From Cytophagales bacterium (GTDB lineage Bacteria > Bacteroidota > Bacteroidia > Cytophagales > Cyclobacteriaceae), in NCBI GenBank assembly GCA_022360015.1, contig JAKSDQ010000153.1, forward strand, positions 62,001-126,000: DNA of 64,000 nt, in the 5' to 3' direction. Position 1 is the stretch's first letter; each line of letters begins with the position of its first letter. The position numbers and the translations under genes are program-made. The notes below the pieces were generated by a model. That model saw only the letters and a program-made list of their open reading frames with translations, was not told where the DNA came from and did no database searches. This document shows, one piece after another, positions 29,101 to 36,559 of this stretch.

Positions 29101-29152
29101 AAAAGCCAAAAGTGGCGCCGGCATTAAAAGAAAAAGCAAATTTCCGGCATAA
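26108..29152 (+). CDS. DNA polymerase III alpha subunit, short error-prone DnaE2/ImuC-like type
   Basis: A 1014-residue C-family polymerase, shorter than replicative DnaE (about 1160-1200). It opens with a PHP domain (1-210) in which the usual HxH metal motif is degraded to NCHTFFSF, so no exonuclease is expected. The catalytic aspartates are in PPDFDIDFSW (about 353-362), and the thumb/finger motif SKGHSASYAVESYQSLYLKAHYP is intact. An OB-fold lies near the C-terminus (VEIVGYLVTTKNTRTKDG). Proteins of this kind copy damaged DNA with ImuB. No imuA, imuB or lexA-like gene is next to it, so it stands alone. Its promoter bears an operator-like repeat array. Confidence 0.88.
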   Translation: MYLNCHTFFSFKYGTLSPKALFEQARLHKVKKLVLTDINNTSAYIDMLRICNEERENYDLEVAVGIEFRRDEKLLYLGIARNNEGFEELNSYLSHYNNTGQPLLSKAPDFNHAFVIYPFGHQQPEALRENEFIGIRIREVNKIIRTPYSGFLHKLVIQHPVTFRDKKSFNTHRLLRAIGQNTLLSKLDPTTQVPDNEVMVPEEQLMTYYDRYPRIIKNTRQLLDQCHIHFDFSTDKNIACFTGSKAEDREKLKSLALEGFIRRYGPQNRTALDQLHHELDIIARQNFEAYFLVCDDIVKFAHHKNFEHVGRGSGANSIVSYCLGLTDVDPISLDLYFERFLNPERSSPPDFDIDFSWKDRDTVTAYIFNKYGEKRTALLGTHVTFSQRSVLRELGKVFGLPKKEIDNIVEYPQQYRDKDSITRLIFNYAGEMLKIPQHLSIHAGGVLITENPIHSYTATDRPPKDFPVSHFEMHAAEDMGIYKFDILSQRGLGHIKDSVATIARNRGIKEDIKRFDDFTKDSKIRKLLSQGKTMGCFYVESPAMRMLLGKLQCNDYITLVAASSIIRPGVARSGMMRAYIERHHAVKNGGSYESIHPKMDELMQETYGIMVYQEDVIKVAHHFARLSLAEADILRRGMSGKFRSRKEFQRVREQFFENCRKEGYENDVTERVWYEIESFSGYSFSKGHSASYAVESYQSLYLKAHYPLEFMVSVINNFGGFYKTEFYFHEARMDGGMVEAPCINQSEYLTIIKGKSIYIGFVHLKSLETKLGRLIPEERALNGPFKSLDNFIRRVPVGLEQIRILIRIGAFRFTQKSKRLLLWNAHMYFGSTEPRRYSRDLFEEEVKHYQLPSLETGPFEDAFDELELLGFPLCDPYKLLKPTPIGNVKTDLLRAMLQQRVEIVGYLVTTKNTRTKDGKHMHFGTFYDYEGKVFDTTHFPVVAKKYPFRGKGFYRIRGKVVEDFSYPIIEVSWMEKLPMVDKYELMQDSRDYAVVKKLKAKSGAGIKRKSKFPA

Positions 29153-29306
29153 AAATATCCGGTTTTTTACCGGCCTGAGCCATCACTTCAATATCATTTT
29201 GATTAACCTTCCGATCCGGAATAGTACCGTCATCGCCGCTGCAGCCAGTAAACATCATCTCACTGATGCTCGCCAATATCACAAATATTAATAAGTTATT
29301 TTTCAT
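29124..29306 (-). CDS. Small predicted lipoprotein
   Basis: A 60-residue ORF with a clear lipoprotein signal: KNN, a hydrophobic stretch LLIFVILASI, and a lipobox ending FTGC (C21), followed by SGDDG. The mature part is only about 40 residues and its last codons overlap the 3' end of the polymerase gene on the other strand. No homologue is recognised. The signal and ATG start support translation, but it is short enough to be chance. Confidence 0.45.
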   Translation of the reverse strand: MKNNLLIFVILASISEMMFTGCSGDDGTIPDRKVNQNDIEVMAQAGKKPDIFMPEICFFF

Positions 29307-29561
29307 GGGTTAATAGTTAAATGTCCGGGTTTTCTATTCAGGTAATGAAGTTATAAAAACCTATCGATAAGTATGGCTGAAATCCTTTTTCGCCATACAC
29401 TTATAGTTTTTGTGGTGTAAGGTGCCGCCAATTAAGACCTCCAGGTACTTTTGATACACAATAACGAGGAATACAACACTGGTAAGGTTTAACTACTTAA
29501 CTTACTAAATATGAAATAATTGCATAGTTAATTTACCGGCAGATTAATCAAACAAATAGTT

Positions 29562-30110
29562 ATGAACAGAATAATTTTTACTTTGTTAGTAGGATTGGCT
29601 ATTTTGGGGTCAACCAGCAGCGTACAAGCACAGAAAAGCGTCATTAAGCTTAATTTATTCAGTCCTATTGTAAGCACCGTTTCAGGTTTTTATGAAAATG
29701 CATTTTCCGAAAACACGAGTGCCCAGCTTGGATTCTTTTACACAGGGGCTTCCATTGGTGATACTAAATTTTCGGGATTTGGCATTACGCCTGAGATCAG
29801 ATTTTATCTGAGTGAAACGTCTGCCCCCCAGGGATTCTATGCAGCCCCGTTTATCAGGTATCAAAACTTTGATCTGACGGAGGAGAATACCGAATCAAAG
29901 GCTACTTTAAGCAACTTCGGAGGTGGATTGCTGATCGGTAAACAATGGATATTCAAAGAAAGAATTGCTTTAGACGCATTTATCGGTCCCTCATATGTTT
30001 CTGGCTCGATAGAAGTGGAAAGTCAGGGAACCGATGAAGAAATTTTTGAAACTGGCGCGCTGAATGGATTTGGCGTAAGGTTAGGCCTTGCATTCGGTAT
30101 TGCTTTTTAA
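29562..30110 (+). CDS. Small outer-membrane beta-barrel protein (DUF3575/OmpW-like size)
   Basis: A 182-residue exported protein. The signal peptide is 1-23 (VQAQ). Eight or so amphipathic strands follow, ending in VRLGLAFGIAF with the terminal phenylalanine expected for BAM-dependent barrels. Similar Bacteroidota proteins are annotated as DUF3575 or PorT-like barrels; function unknown. It is monocistronic with a strong terminator. TACTTTTG at 29446-29453 could be a -7 element, but without a good -33 partner. The 255 bases before it (29307-29561) hold nothing else I can support. Confidence 0.78.
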   Translation: MNRIIFTLLVGLAILGSTSSVQAQKSVIKLNLFSPIVSTVSGFYENAFSENTSAQLGFFYTGASIGDTKFSGFGITPEIRFYLSETSAPQGFYAAPFIRYQNFDLTEENTESKATLSNFGGGLLIGKQWIFKERIALDAFIGPSYVSGSIEVESQGTDEEIFETGALNGFGVRLGLAFGIAF

Positions 30111-30134
30111 TCGGCGTCACTAAAATCTTTTTGG

Positions 30135-30166
30135 GCGATGGTCATCAGGGCCATCGCTTTTTTTTT
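30135..30166 (+). terminator. Rho-independent terminator
   Basis: GCGATGGTC (30135-30143) pairs with GGCCATCGC (30149-30157, one G-U pair), followed by nine T (30158-30166). It ends the barrel-protein gene. Confidence 0.88.
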
Positions 30167-30220
30167 GTCATTTTGTGAACCACCGCCTTCGGTTTTGCAA
30201 GTATTTTATCAATCGGGCTT

Positions 30221-31216
30221 TTAGCTGGTATCTTTGGCTTTGGCACTCAACCCTTTGAATCTGGTACCTTCAGCCAAGCTCACCAGGCCACCTATCAGTG
30301 ATATAGTCAACCCGGTAAGCATAAAGTAAGTGAGCGAAACACTAAAGGAAATGTTTTGCGGAACATCAGCCAGTTGATAAAAGTAAATAAACAACCCCTC
30401 CCTGTAACCCAGACTTGCCAGGGAAACCGGCAAAATTGTCAGTATCTGAATAACGGGTATAAGTGCCAGATGATAACTGAACGGCAGGTGTATATCATAG
30501 GCAAGAAAAATAAAATGGGCGATCAAAATGTTGTTGATCTGATACATGAATATCAAAGGGCCTGCTTTTGGAATAATCTTATAATACGGCTGCCTGATCA
30601 AACCTTCATGTAGCTTTTCCAGATAGTTGAACACTGATCTGAGGAAATTGATCCTGGTCAGGATATTGGATACAACCTTGTACATGCTATGGTTTACAAT
30701 AACGGCCGATAGCAAGATCAACGACCCGGTAAAGATAAATATAGCAGCTTTTATTTGTGGAACAGCACTTGTTTCCGGTAAATAAAAACTACCAAAACAG
30801 GCAATAAAACAAAAAATGATAAACCCTATTAATCTATCGGCAATCACGGTACTCCCTGAGGTTCCCCTTTTCTCAGGAAACCGTTTTTCGATCATATATA
30901 TCCTGAATCCGTCCATTGCCTGACCGGATGGCAGCAACAGGCCATAAAAGGAGGACATGACGTTGATCTTTATGAGATGAACCAGGGCATAATTGATACC
31001 GGAGAATTTAAGAAAGATTTGCCACCTTTTGGCTGAAATAAAAATATTGATGCAGATTGAAATAAAAAGTGCCAGGAAAATAAACCGGGGGTCTTCTATA
31101 CTATGGGCAATATCGAGAATTTTTATTTGAAATCTGGTAATAATCAGGTAAAGCAATACCCCGCCTATAATTAGTCTTGTAATTCTCGACTTTAAAACTG
31201 CAAAAATTTTTTTCAT
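30221..31216 (-). CDS. Flippase-like membrane protein (LPG synthase transmembrane domain family)
   Basis: A 331-residue polytopic protein of the LPG_synthase_TM / UPF0104 family, with about eight hydrophobic helices and family patterns LPSGQAMDGFRIYMI and LPVSLASLGYREGLFIYFY. In the family this domain is thought to move lipids or lipid-linked molecules across the membrane; the aminoacyl-transferase half of MprF is absent here. It overlaps the adenylate-forming gene by 4 bases (ATGA), so translation is coupled. It is the last gene of the polysaccharide locus, and a role in moving a lipid-linked precursor or modifier is likely but unproven. Confidence 0.85.
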   Translation of the reverse strand: MKKIFAVLKSRITRLIIGGVLLYLIITRFQIKILDIAHSIEDPRFIFLALFISICINIFISAKRWQIFLKFSGINYALVHLIKINVMSSFYGLLLPSGQAMDGFRIYMIEKRFPEKRGTSGSTVIADRLIGFIIFCFIACFGSFYLPETSAVPQIKAAIFIFTGSLILLSAVIVNHSMYKVVSNILTRINFLRSVFNYLEKLHEGLIRQPYYKIIPKAGPLIFMYQINNILIAHFIFLAYDIHLPFSYHLALIPVIQILTILPVSLASLGYREGLFIYFYQLADVPQNISFSVSLTYFMLTGLTISLIGGLVSLAEGTRFKGLSAKAKDTS

Positions 31217-32511
31217 CGATCAGATGCTCGGTTTTCTGGTACTTTTGAAAAAAACTTGGCTATTTTGCCACTGGCTTCCGGTGCAATTTCATCCACAAAA
31301 TTTATCTCCAGCCTTACTTCAGCGCCCATATAATGTTCGAAACGGGCTATTATCTTTTTGCTCAGATTTTCCTTTTCATTCAGATCACTTATGACTAATT
31401 CAGCTTTAAAAAGATCCCACGCTTCCTGTACCACCTTGTATTGCCGCACGAGCAGATCTTTTCCAAAAATCTCAAAAAGGAAGTAAGCGGGCTCTTTTGA
31501 TCCATCCTTCATGACAACACTGGCATCTTTTCTTCCCTTTATTCTTTTGATCATCGGAAAACCGTCCTCGCGCGCTGTTTCAAGTTGATCGCCCAACTCA
31601 TATCGGACCATCGGGAATGAATAAATATGAAAATCAGTAACAATGTTACTGCCTGTTTCAGACGCTTGTCCGTTTTGGTCCAATATTTCCAGGAGATTGG
31701 TATCATGGCAGAAGTTAAAATACTTTTCCCCTTTTTTACGATAGGCCATGGTGCTTAGCTCAATGCTTCCGTAGTGATTGATAAGATTTTCACCAAAAAC
31801 CCTTTCAATAGTTTTAGCCGAGTTTTCATCCAATTCTTCCCCTGTGGTAAGGTAGAATTTAAGGGGTTTTACAGCCATTCCTTTTTTCTCCATATGGAGG
31901 GCCATTTGTACTAAACTCGATACATTTCCGTACAGTACATCGGCTTTCGAATCATGAAACATCCGGGCGAGTTTCTCTGCAGGGTCAGAAAACTGTGCCT
32001 GTACACGGGGCATGATTCCCAGCTTCTGAAGTATCGAATCTCTGCCACTGTACCGTGTTGGGGCAAGTATGCCGAAAGTAGTATCGAATATGCTGTAGCC
32101 ATTGTTAAAAAAAACACGCAGGAATTTGGACAGCAGGTATGCCCTTTCGCTCCAGGTTCGGTAAACCACCAATGGTATGCCGGTACTTCCGCTGGTATGA
32201 TCCTTAAAGTATTGGGCATATTTTTCAGGATGCTTTTTAAGCTGATGTTCTGTAAACTCCCTGTAATCATTTTTGGTGATGACCGGCAGTAGGGAAATCT
32301 CCTCGAGGTCATGGAATTTTTCAGGGTCGAACCTGGCGTTATCCATGAGTTCCCTGTAAAATTCAAAATTTGAATAGGAGAACGATAAAAGTCTTTTGAG
32401 CTTGTTAAACTGTATAGCTTTTAATGCCTCAGCGTTTTTCGGCTGGTTCGATTGAAGTTTTTTATACTGAATATATGCATTAAAATTTACCAGTTTCTTT
32501 GCGATTGTCAT
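31213..32511 (-). CDS. CapK/PaaK-like adenylate-forming enzyme
   Basis: A 432-residue protein of the phenylacetate-CoA ligase-like group often found in capsule clusters (CapK). The AMP-binding signature is TSGSTGIP (106-113), followed by YGS (IELS) motifs near 245-250 and a C-terminal domain from about 320. Such enzymes activate a carboxylic acid as an acyl-adenylate. In polysaccharide loci they are thought to attach acyl or amino-acid groups to a sugar, though few are characterised. It sits between the flippase-like gene and a 231-base gap. Confidence 0.83.
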   Translation of the reverse strand: MTIAKKLVNFNAYIQYKKLQSNQPKNAEALKAIQFNKLKRLLSFSYSNFEFYRELMDNARFDPEKFHDLEEISLLPVITKNDYREFTEHQLKKHPEKYAQYFKDHTSGSTGIPLVVYRTWSERAYLLSKFLRVFFNNGYSIFDTTFGILAPTRYSGRDSILQKLGIMPRVQAQFSDPAEKLARMFHDSKADVLYGNVSSLVQMALHMEKKGMAVKPLKFYLTTGEELDENSAKTIERVFGENLINHYGSIELSTMAYRKKGEKYFNFCHDTNLLEILDQNGQASETGSNIVTDFHIYSFPMVRYELGDQLETAREDGFPMIKRIKGRKDASVVMKDGSKEPAYFLFEIFGKDLLVRQYKVVQEAWDLFKAELVISDLNEKENLSKKIIARFEHYMGAEVRLEINFVDEIAPEASGKIAKFFSKVPENRASDR

Positions 32512-32742
32512 AAAATTCGGTTTTTAAAATAAGATGCAACACTACTTTTCATTACTTTCATGCTGACCATACCGTTTAATTAAATTTACTACCCCCCGCT
32601 GTTTTGTTGAAATTCACAGGAGTTTTTCGACTGCTACTGTTTTAAAGGCCTCGTTATCTATGCCTGATCCTTTTTTCAATGGCTTCCCAAAATTTCACAT
32701 TTTGACAGAACATCTGTTTACATATTATGAAAGTTTAACTAA

Positions 32743-33918
32743 TTATGGAACATAAAAATTAACAAATTCACTGATCTGATCTTTGACATTAAATTTTTCT
32801 TTTACCCTGTGTATGGCATTTTCCCTGATCAGGTAAAGTTGTTGACTATCCTCATGCAGGATAGACTCAATTTTATCGGCCATCGCCTTAAAATCCCTTT
32901 TAGGTAATACCCACCCGGTTTTTTCATGTAAAACATTTTCCCCCAGCCCTTCTGCATCAGAAACGATACATAACATACCTGAAGACTGGGCCTCTAGCAC
33001 TGCATTACAAAACCCTTCCTGGATACTCGGTTGCAGGTAAATGTCATTATGGTTCATCAGTCCGGCAATCTGCTCCGGGGTTTGCTTGCCCAGAAAGTTG
33101 ACCTTGTCCCTGATTCCATATTGGTTAGCTTCGAAAATAAGCCTTTCGTATTCGGGGCCGTCACCCACAAGCTGGTAGCAAAAATCGATGTTCCTTTCCA
33201 GGAGCAAATGCATAGCCGCCAAAGCATATTCCAGTCCTTTTTTCCAGTGAAGCCTGGCTACGGTGAGTATTCTTAGTGGCTGTCCGATCGGTTCTTGTTT
33301 GGGATTACCGCTAAACTTTTCAATATCTATGGCCGGAGTAATTTTTTTAACAGGAATCGTCGATGGCATGCCCAGACCAAGGGCTACCTGATGCAAATCA
33401 TCGGAAATTGTATGTACTTTATCCAGCCTGGCCCACAGGCTATTATAGACCCCTTCATTTTTTAATGGGTATATACCGACATCAAATCCTCTGAAACTCA
33501 CAGCCATTTTGGCTCCCATAGCCCTGGCCACGTTTTCTTTCCCAATGGTGAGGGTAGCAAAGCCGAAATGCAGCCAGTCCAGTTTTCTGGGAATAATGTG
33601 GGCGCTAAGATATAGTTTTTGCAGGGCTGTTGTGAGACTTTTTCCGGTACTTCTCTCCAGCCGGATGTAACTTAATGACTGCCGTGGCGCTTTTAAAAAT
33701 ACCCGGATGAAGGCCAGTAAAAAAAATATCCCTTGAATGAGCGGGTTGTTTTTGTACAAAGGCCAGGCTTTAATACCTTTTATATCCGATTGGTTTTTTG
33801 CGTTACTTCCAACAAATACATCTATTTGGTAGCCAGACTTCCTTAATCCGTAAACTTTCGATCTGAAAAAAGTTTCGGAATAACCCGGCGCCTCAGCAAG
33901 AACTAATCCAATTCTCAT
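32743..33918 (-). CDS. Glycosyltransferase, GT4 family
   Basis: About 391 residues from ATG 33918 (MRIGLVLAEAPGYSETFF); an upstream TTG at 33939 is less likely. It has a GT-B fold with the C-terminal nucleotide-sugar site: VARLHWKKGLEYALAAM, LVGDGPEYERL, and the E-x7-E motif region QPSIQEGFCNAVLEAQSSG. It transfers a sugar from an activated donor with retention, probably during repeat-unit assembly on the cytoplasmic face. The start resembles colanic-acid-type transferases. The acceptor is unknown. Confidence 0.9.
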   Translation of the reverse strand: MRIGLVLAEAPGYSETFFRSKVYGLRKSGYQIDVFVGSNAKNQSDIKGIKAWPLYKNNPLIQGIFFLLAFIRVFLKAPRQSLSYIRLERSTGKSLTTALQKLYLSAHIIPRKLDWLHFGFATLTIGKENVARAMGAKMAVSFRGFDVGIYPLKNEGVYNSLWARLDKVHTISDDLHQVALGLGMPSTIPVKKITPAIDIEKFSGNPKQEPIGQPLRILTVARLHWKKGLEYALAAMHLLLERNIDFCYQLVGDGPEYERLIFEANQYGIRDKVNFLGKQTPEQIAGLMNHNDIYLQPSIQEGFCNAVLEAQSSGMLCIVSDAEGLGENVLHEKTGWVLPKRDFKAMADKIESILHEDSQQLYLIRENAIHRVKEKFNVKDQISEFVNFYVP

Positions 33919-34016
33919 ATAAGCCTGTATACTTGCCAATAAAAATCTATCATTTAAAACACCTGCCTTAACAATTGGTAAATGACTTTTGCATGATTAA
34001 TCTAACCAATTTCATA

Positions 34017-35432
34017 TTAATATCCCTCCCTTAGCTTGCAAAATAGTGACAATGTCAATAACATGCTCAGCGGATGGGAATAAAAAACATCATCGTCAGT
34101 TAAAAATTTTTGATAAAAAGACCGTGTAAGCTTTTCCGGGATCCAGGCAGTAAAAGGTTTAACAGAAAACAGGTATTTCTGTAATTGCTCATCATTATGT
34201 TTCCCACAGAACTGGATTTCCCAGTTTCTGGTGATAAGTCCCGACTGGCCCAGCAATTTTTGATTGACATTTCTTTTCACCTTGCGCCAGGCCCTTACAG
34301 GCAGATAGCGCACAGAATAATAGTCTTTAAAGTTATATAAATTACAAGGGTCAAAATGCTGCCAGGGTATTTGGGCCAGCGCCGGTGCCATCATTTTGAT
34401 ATATTCGATTTGAATCTGCCGGGCCGCCAGAAACTTTTCCGGAACCGTACAGATAAACCGGCACATTTCATCATCGTAATACGGCAGGAAAACCCGGTGA
34501 TGGTTTTGAAAAACACATAAATTGGTGGAAGTCCATCTGGGTGCCCAGTAAAGGGATTTAAATGCCCTGATTTTGGCCTGGGTATTATCGATGTCGATGT
34601 AAGACATTAGCTCAGCCAGTTTTTCTTTCAACGCTGTGCTAAAGTCCCCGGCCAATCCCCACGCCTGCCATAGTGCCTCACCCAGTTCAAGCCCTCCCTT
34701 TTTAAGGATTTTTTTCAACAAAACCTGTAAGACCTCTTCTTCACTCAGGTCTTCATCCACACCCATGTCATCAAACAACACATCGCCCCAATGCCCTAAA
34801 AAGAACAGGTTTCCCATGGTTTCATACTTATCCTCCACCGCTATCTGGCGCTGATGTGTAAAGTCCGACAGGCAATGGTTTAACCTGGCCAGCTTTTCTA
34901 TCTTTTCCCACAAATATGATCTGGGGATGGTCAAACCCTGATATTGAAAATTTTGTGCAGCGGCTATGGCTCTTCCGTATTTATTTTCGTTGATCCCATC
35001 TTCAAATTGATAAGAATAGGCCGTCACCGCCTCGCTTTTGCCCAAGACCGTGGCCTGGCTCCGGCTATCCAGACCGCCGGATAAGGGCAATATCACTTTT
35101 TTTCCGGAAGTCCCTCTTTTGGTAATTTTATCAAACAGATGCGCAAACTCCTCGACTGTTTGCTTGAAAGAGATGTCCCTGGGTGAGTAGTGCCATTGCC
35201 AGGAAGTGGTTTCATGGCCTATTTTATTCCCATCCATTTGGTACAATGTGGCCGGTTTGGCCACTTTCAGATCTTTAAAATAAGTAGTATCTCCCAAGAA
35301 AAAGCCAGTTGCCGTAAAAAAGCAAATAGATGCGAGATCCTGATCCATAGAAAGATCAAAGGCAAAATCGCAAAATTCCTTTGTTCGAAAGTTATAAAAC
35401 AGGGGCTTTGACGGAATAATCGGTGACTGCAT
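34017..35432 (-). CDS. Asparagine synthetase-like amidoligase with truncated glutaminase domain
   Basis: A 471-residue protein. The ATP-pyrophosphatase domain is intact (P-loop SGGLDS at 118-123), but the N-terminal part corresponds only to the second half of a class II glutaminase domain and lacks the catalytic Cys2. The region before its ATG is occupied by the next gene, so nothing upstream could supply the missing part. Its ammonia or amine donor must therefore come from elsewhere, or it acts on an amine other than ammonia. In sugar loci such proteins amidate uronic acids or join amino groups. It may work with the complete AsnB paralogue two genes upstream. Confidence 0.8.
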   Translation of the reverse strand: MQSPIIPSKPLFYNFRTKEFCDFAFDLSMDQDLASICFFTATGFFLGDTTYFKDLKVAKPATLYQMDGNKIGHETTSWQWHYSPRDISFKQTVEEFAHLFDKITKRGTSGKKVILPLSGGLDSRSQATVLGKSEAVTAYSYQFEDGINENKYGRAIAAAQNFQYQGLTIPRSYLWEKIEKLARLNHCLSDFTHQRQIAVEDKYETMGNLFFLGHWGDVLFDDMGVDEDLSEEEVLQVLLKKILKKGGLELGEALWQAWGLAGDFSTALKEKLAELMSYIDIDNTQAKIRAFKSLYWAPRWTSTNLCVFQNHHRVFLPYYDDEMCRFICTVPEKFLAARQIQIEYIKMMAPALAQIPWQHFDPCNLYNFKDYYSVRYLPVRAWRKVKRNVNQKLLGQSGLITRNWEIQFCGKHNDEQLQKYLFSVKPFTAWIPEKLTRSFYQKFLTDDDVFYSHPLSMLLTLSLFCKLREGY

Positions 35433-35437
35433 ATCAA

Positions 35438-36559
35438 TTATGATTTTCCTAATATTCGGAGGTAAAAGTTTTCATGGTCATTGACTTCTCTTTCAATGGT
35501 AAACCGGTCCTCCACCTCCTTTAATTGCCTATCTGTCAATGACTTCATTTCCTGTGGACTAAAGGAAAGGTATTTATTTAGTCCGGAAGCCAACGCTTGA
35601 CTATCTGCCGGGGCAAAAAGCTGATCCGGCAAATTAGAAAGCTGGTCCCTGATGCCCGCGACATTGCTGGCCAGCGAAAAGCTGCCACTGGCCATGGCTT
35701 CCAGCAAAGCAACCGGCGACCCTTCCTGCCGCCCTTCATCGAGGGTCGGTAAGACAAAGATATCGGCAATACTGTGAAAATCTTTTACATCCGGGCGTTT
35801 GCCGGTGAAAATGATCCGGCCAGGGTATGAGGACTTTTCAGCCAGTGACTTCATCTTACCGCCATAATCATTTTGATTGTCACCGACATAAAAAAGGTAC
35901 AAATGATCAAATGCACCTGCCACTGTGTTAAATGCTTCCAGCAGGACTTCTGCCCCTTTCACGGGTACCAGGTTGGCAACCATCAGGATGACTTTTGCCT
36001 GGTCCGGCAGCTTAAACTCTTTTTTAAGGCTGGTTGAAGGTGGCAAAGGTTTAAATTCGTTCGTATCCACCCCCCTCCCGATCAGGGCCACCTTTGGCTG
36101 GTCCGGGAAAAAGTGCTTGATCATGTCTGTGTTTTGTGCGATGATTCCCGAGGCCAGTTTACGCCGCAACTTCCAGCTATTGGCCCCCCAGTTCATATTT
36201 TTTTTGGTGAAAACCCACTTTACACCCGCCAGCCTGGCGGCTAGTCCTTCGGAATAATCATCTGCGTAGTGAAATGAATGAATGAGATCGAATTTACCTT
36301 TTCCGAAGAAACGGGAAATGCGCCAGGCGTTTTTTAATCCTTTGGCGCGTGGGATCATAGGGGTGGTATAGGTATATAAATGTACCGGAATACCAGACTC
36401 CCTGACTGTCTTAAAAAATGCACCTTTATCATGAAAACAACAAATGTGGGGCTCGAATACGGATGTATCCAGCCGCTGGGCGATTTTAAGCAATGCCTTG
36501 CCACTCCCGGCAGTATCGAAATTTGGGATGGTGTATAGTATCTTTATTTTTTCAGACAT
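35438..36559 (-). CDS. Glycosyltransferase, GT4 family
   Basis: About 373 residues from ATG 36559 (MSEKIKILYTIPNFDTAGSGKALLKI); a GTG three codons earlier also fits. The N-terminal GT-B domain has the GSGKAL donor loop. The C-terminal domain has VANLVPVKGAEVLLEAF, then FVLPTLDEGRQEGSPVALLEAMASG, carrying the E-x7-E donor site. It overlaps the end of asnB by 16 bases, so it is translationally coupled in the operon. Confidence 0.9.
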   Translation of the reverse strand: MSEKIKILYTIPNFDTAGSGKALLKIAQRLDTSVFEPHICCFHDKGAFFKTVRESGIPVHLYTYTTPMIPRAKGLKNAWRISRFFGKGKFDLIHSFHYADDYSEGLAARLAGVKWVFTKKNMNWGANSWKLRRKLASGIIAQNTDMIKHFFPDQPKVALIGRGVDTNEFKPLPPSTSLKKEFKLPDQAKVILMVANLVPVKGAEVLLEAFNTVAGAFDHLYLFYVGDNQNDYGGKMKSLAEKSSYPGRIIFTGKRPDVKDFHSIADIFVLPTLDEGRQEGSPVALLEAMASGSFSLASNVAGIRDQLSNLPDQLFAPADSQALASGLNKYLSFSPQEMKSLTDRQLKEVEDRFTIEREVNDHENFYLRILGKS

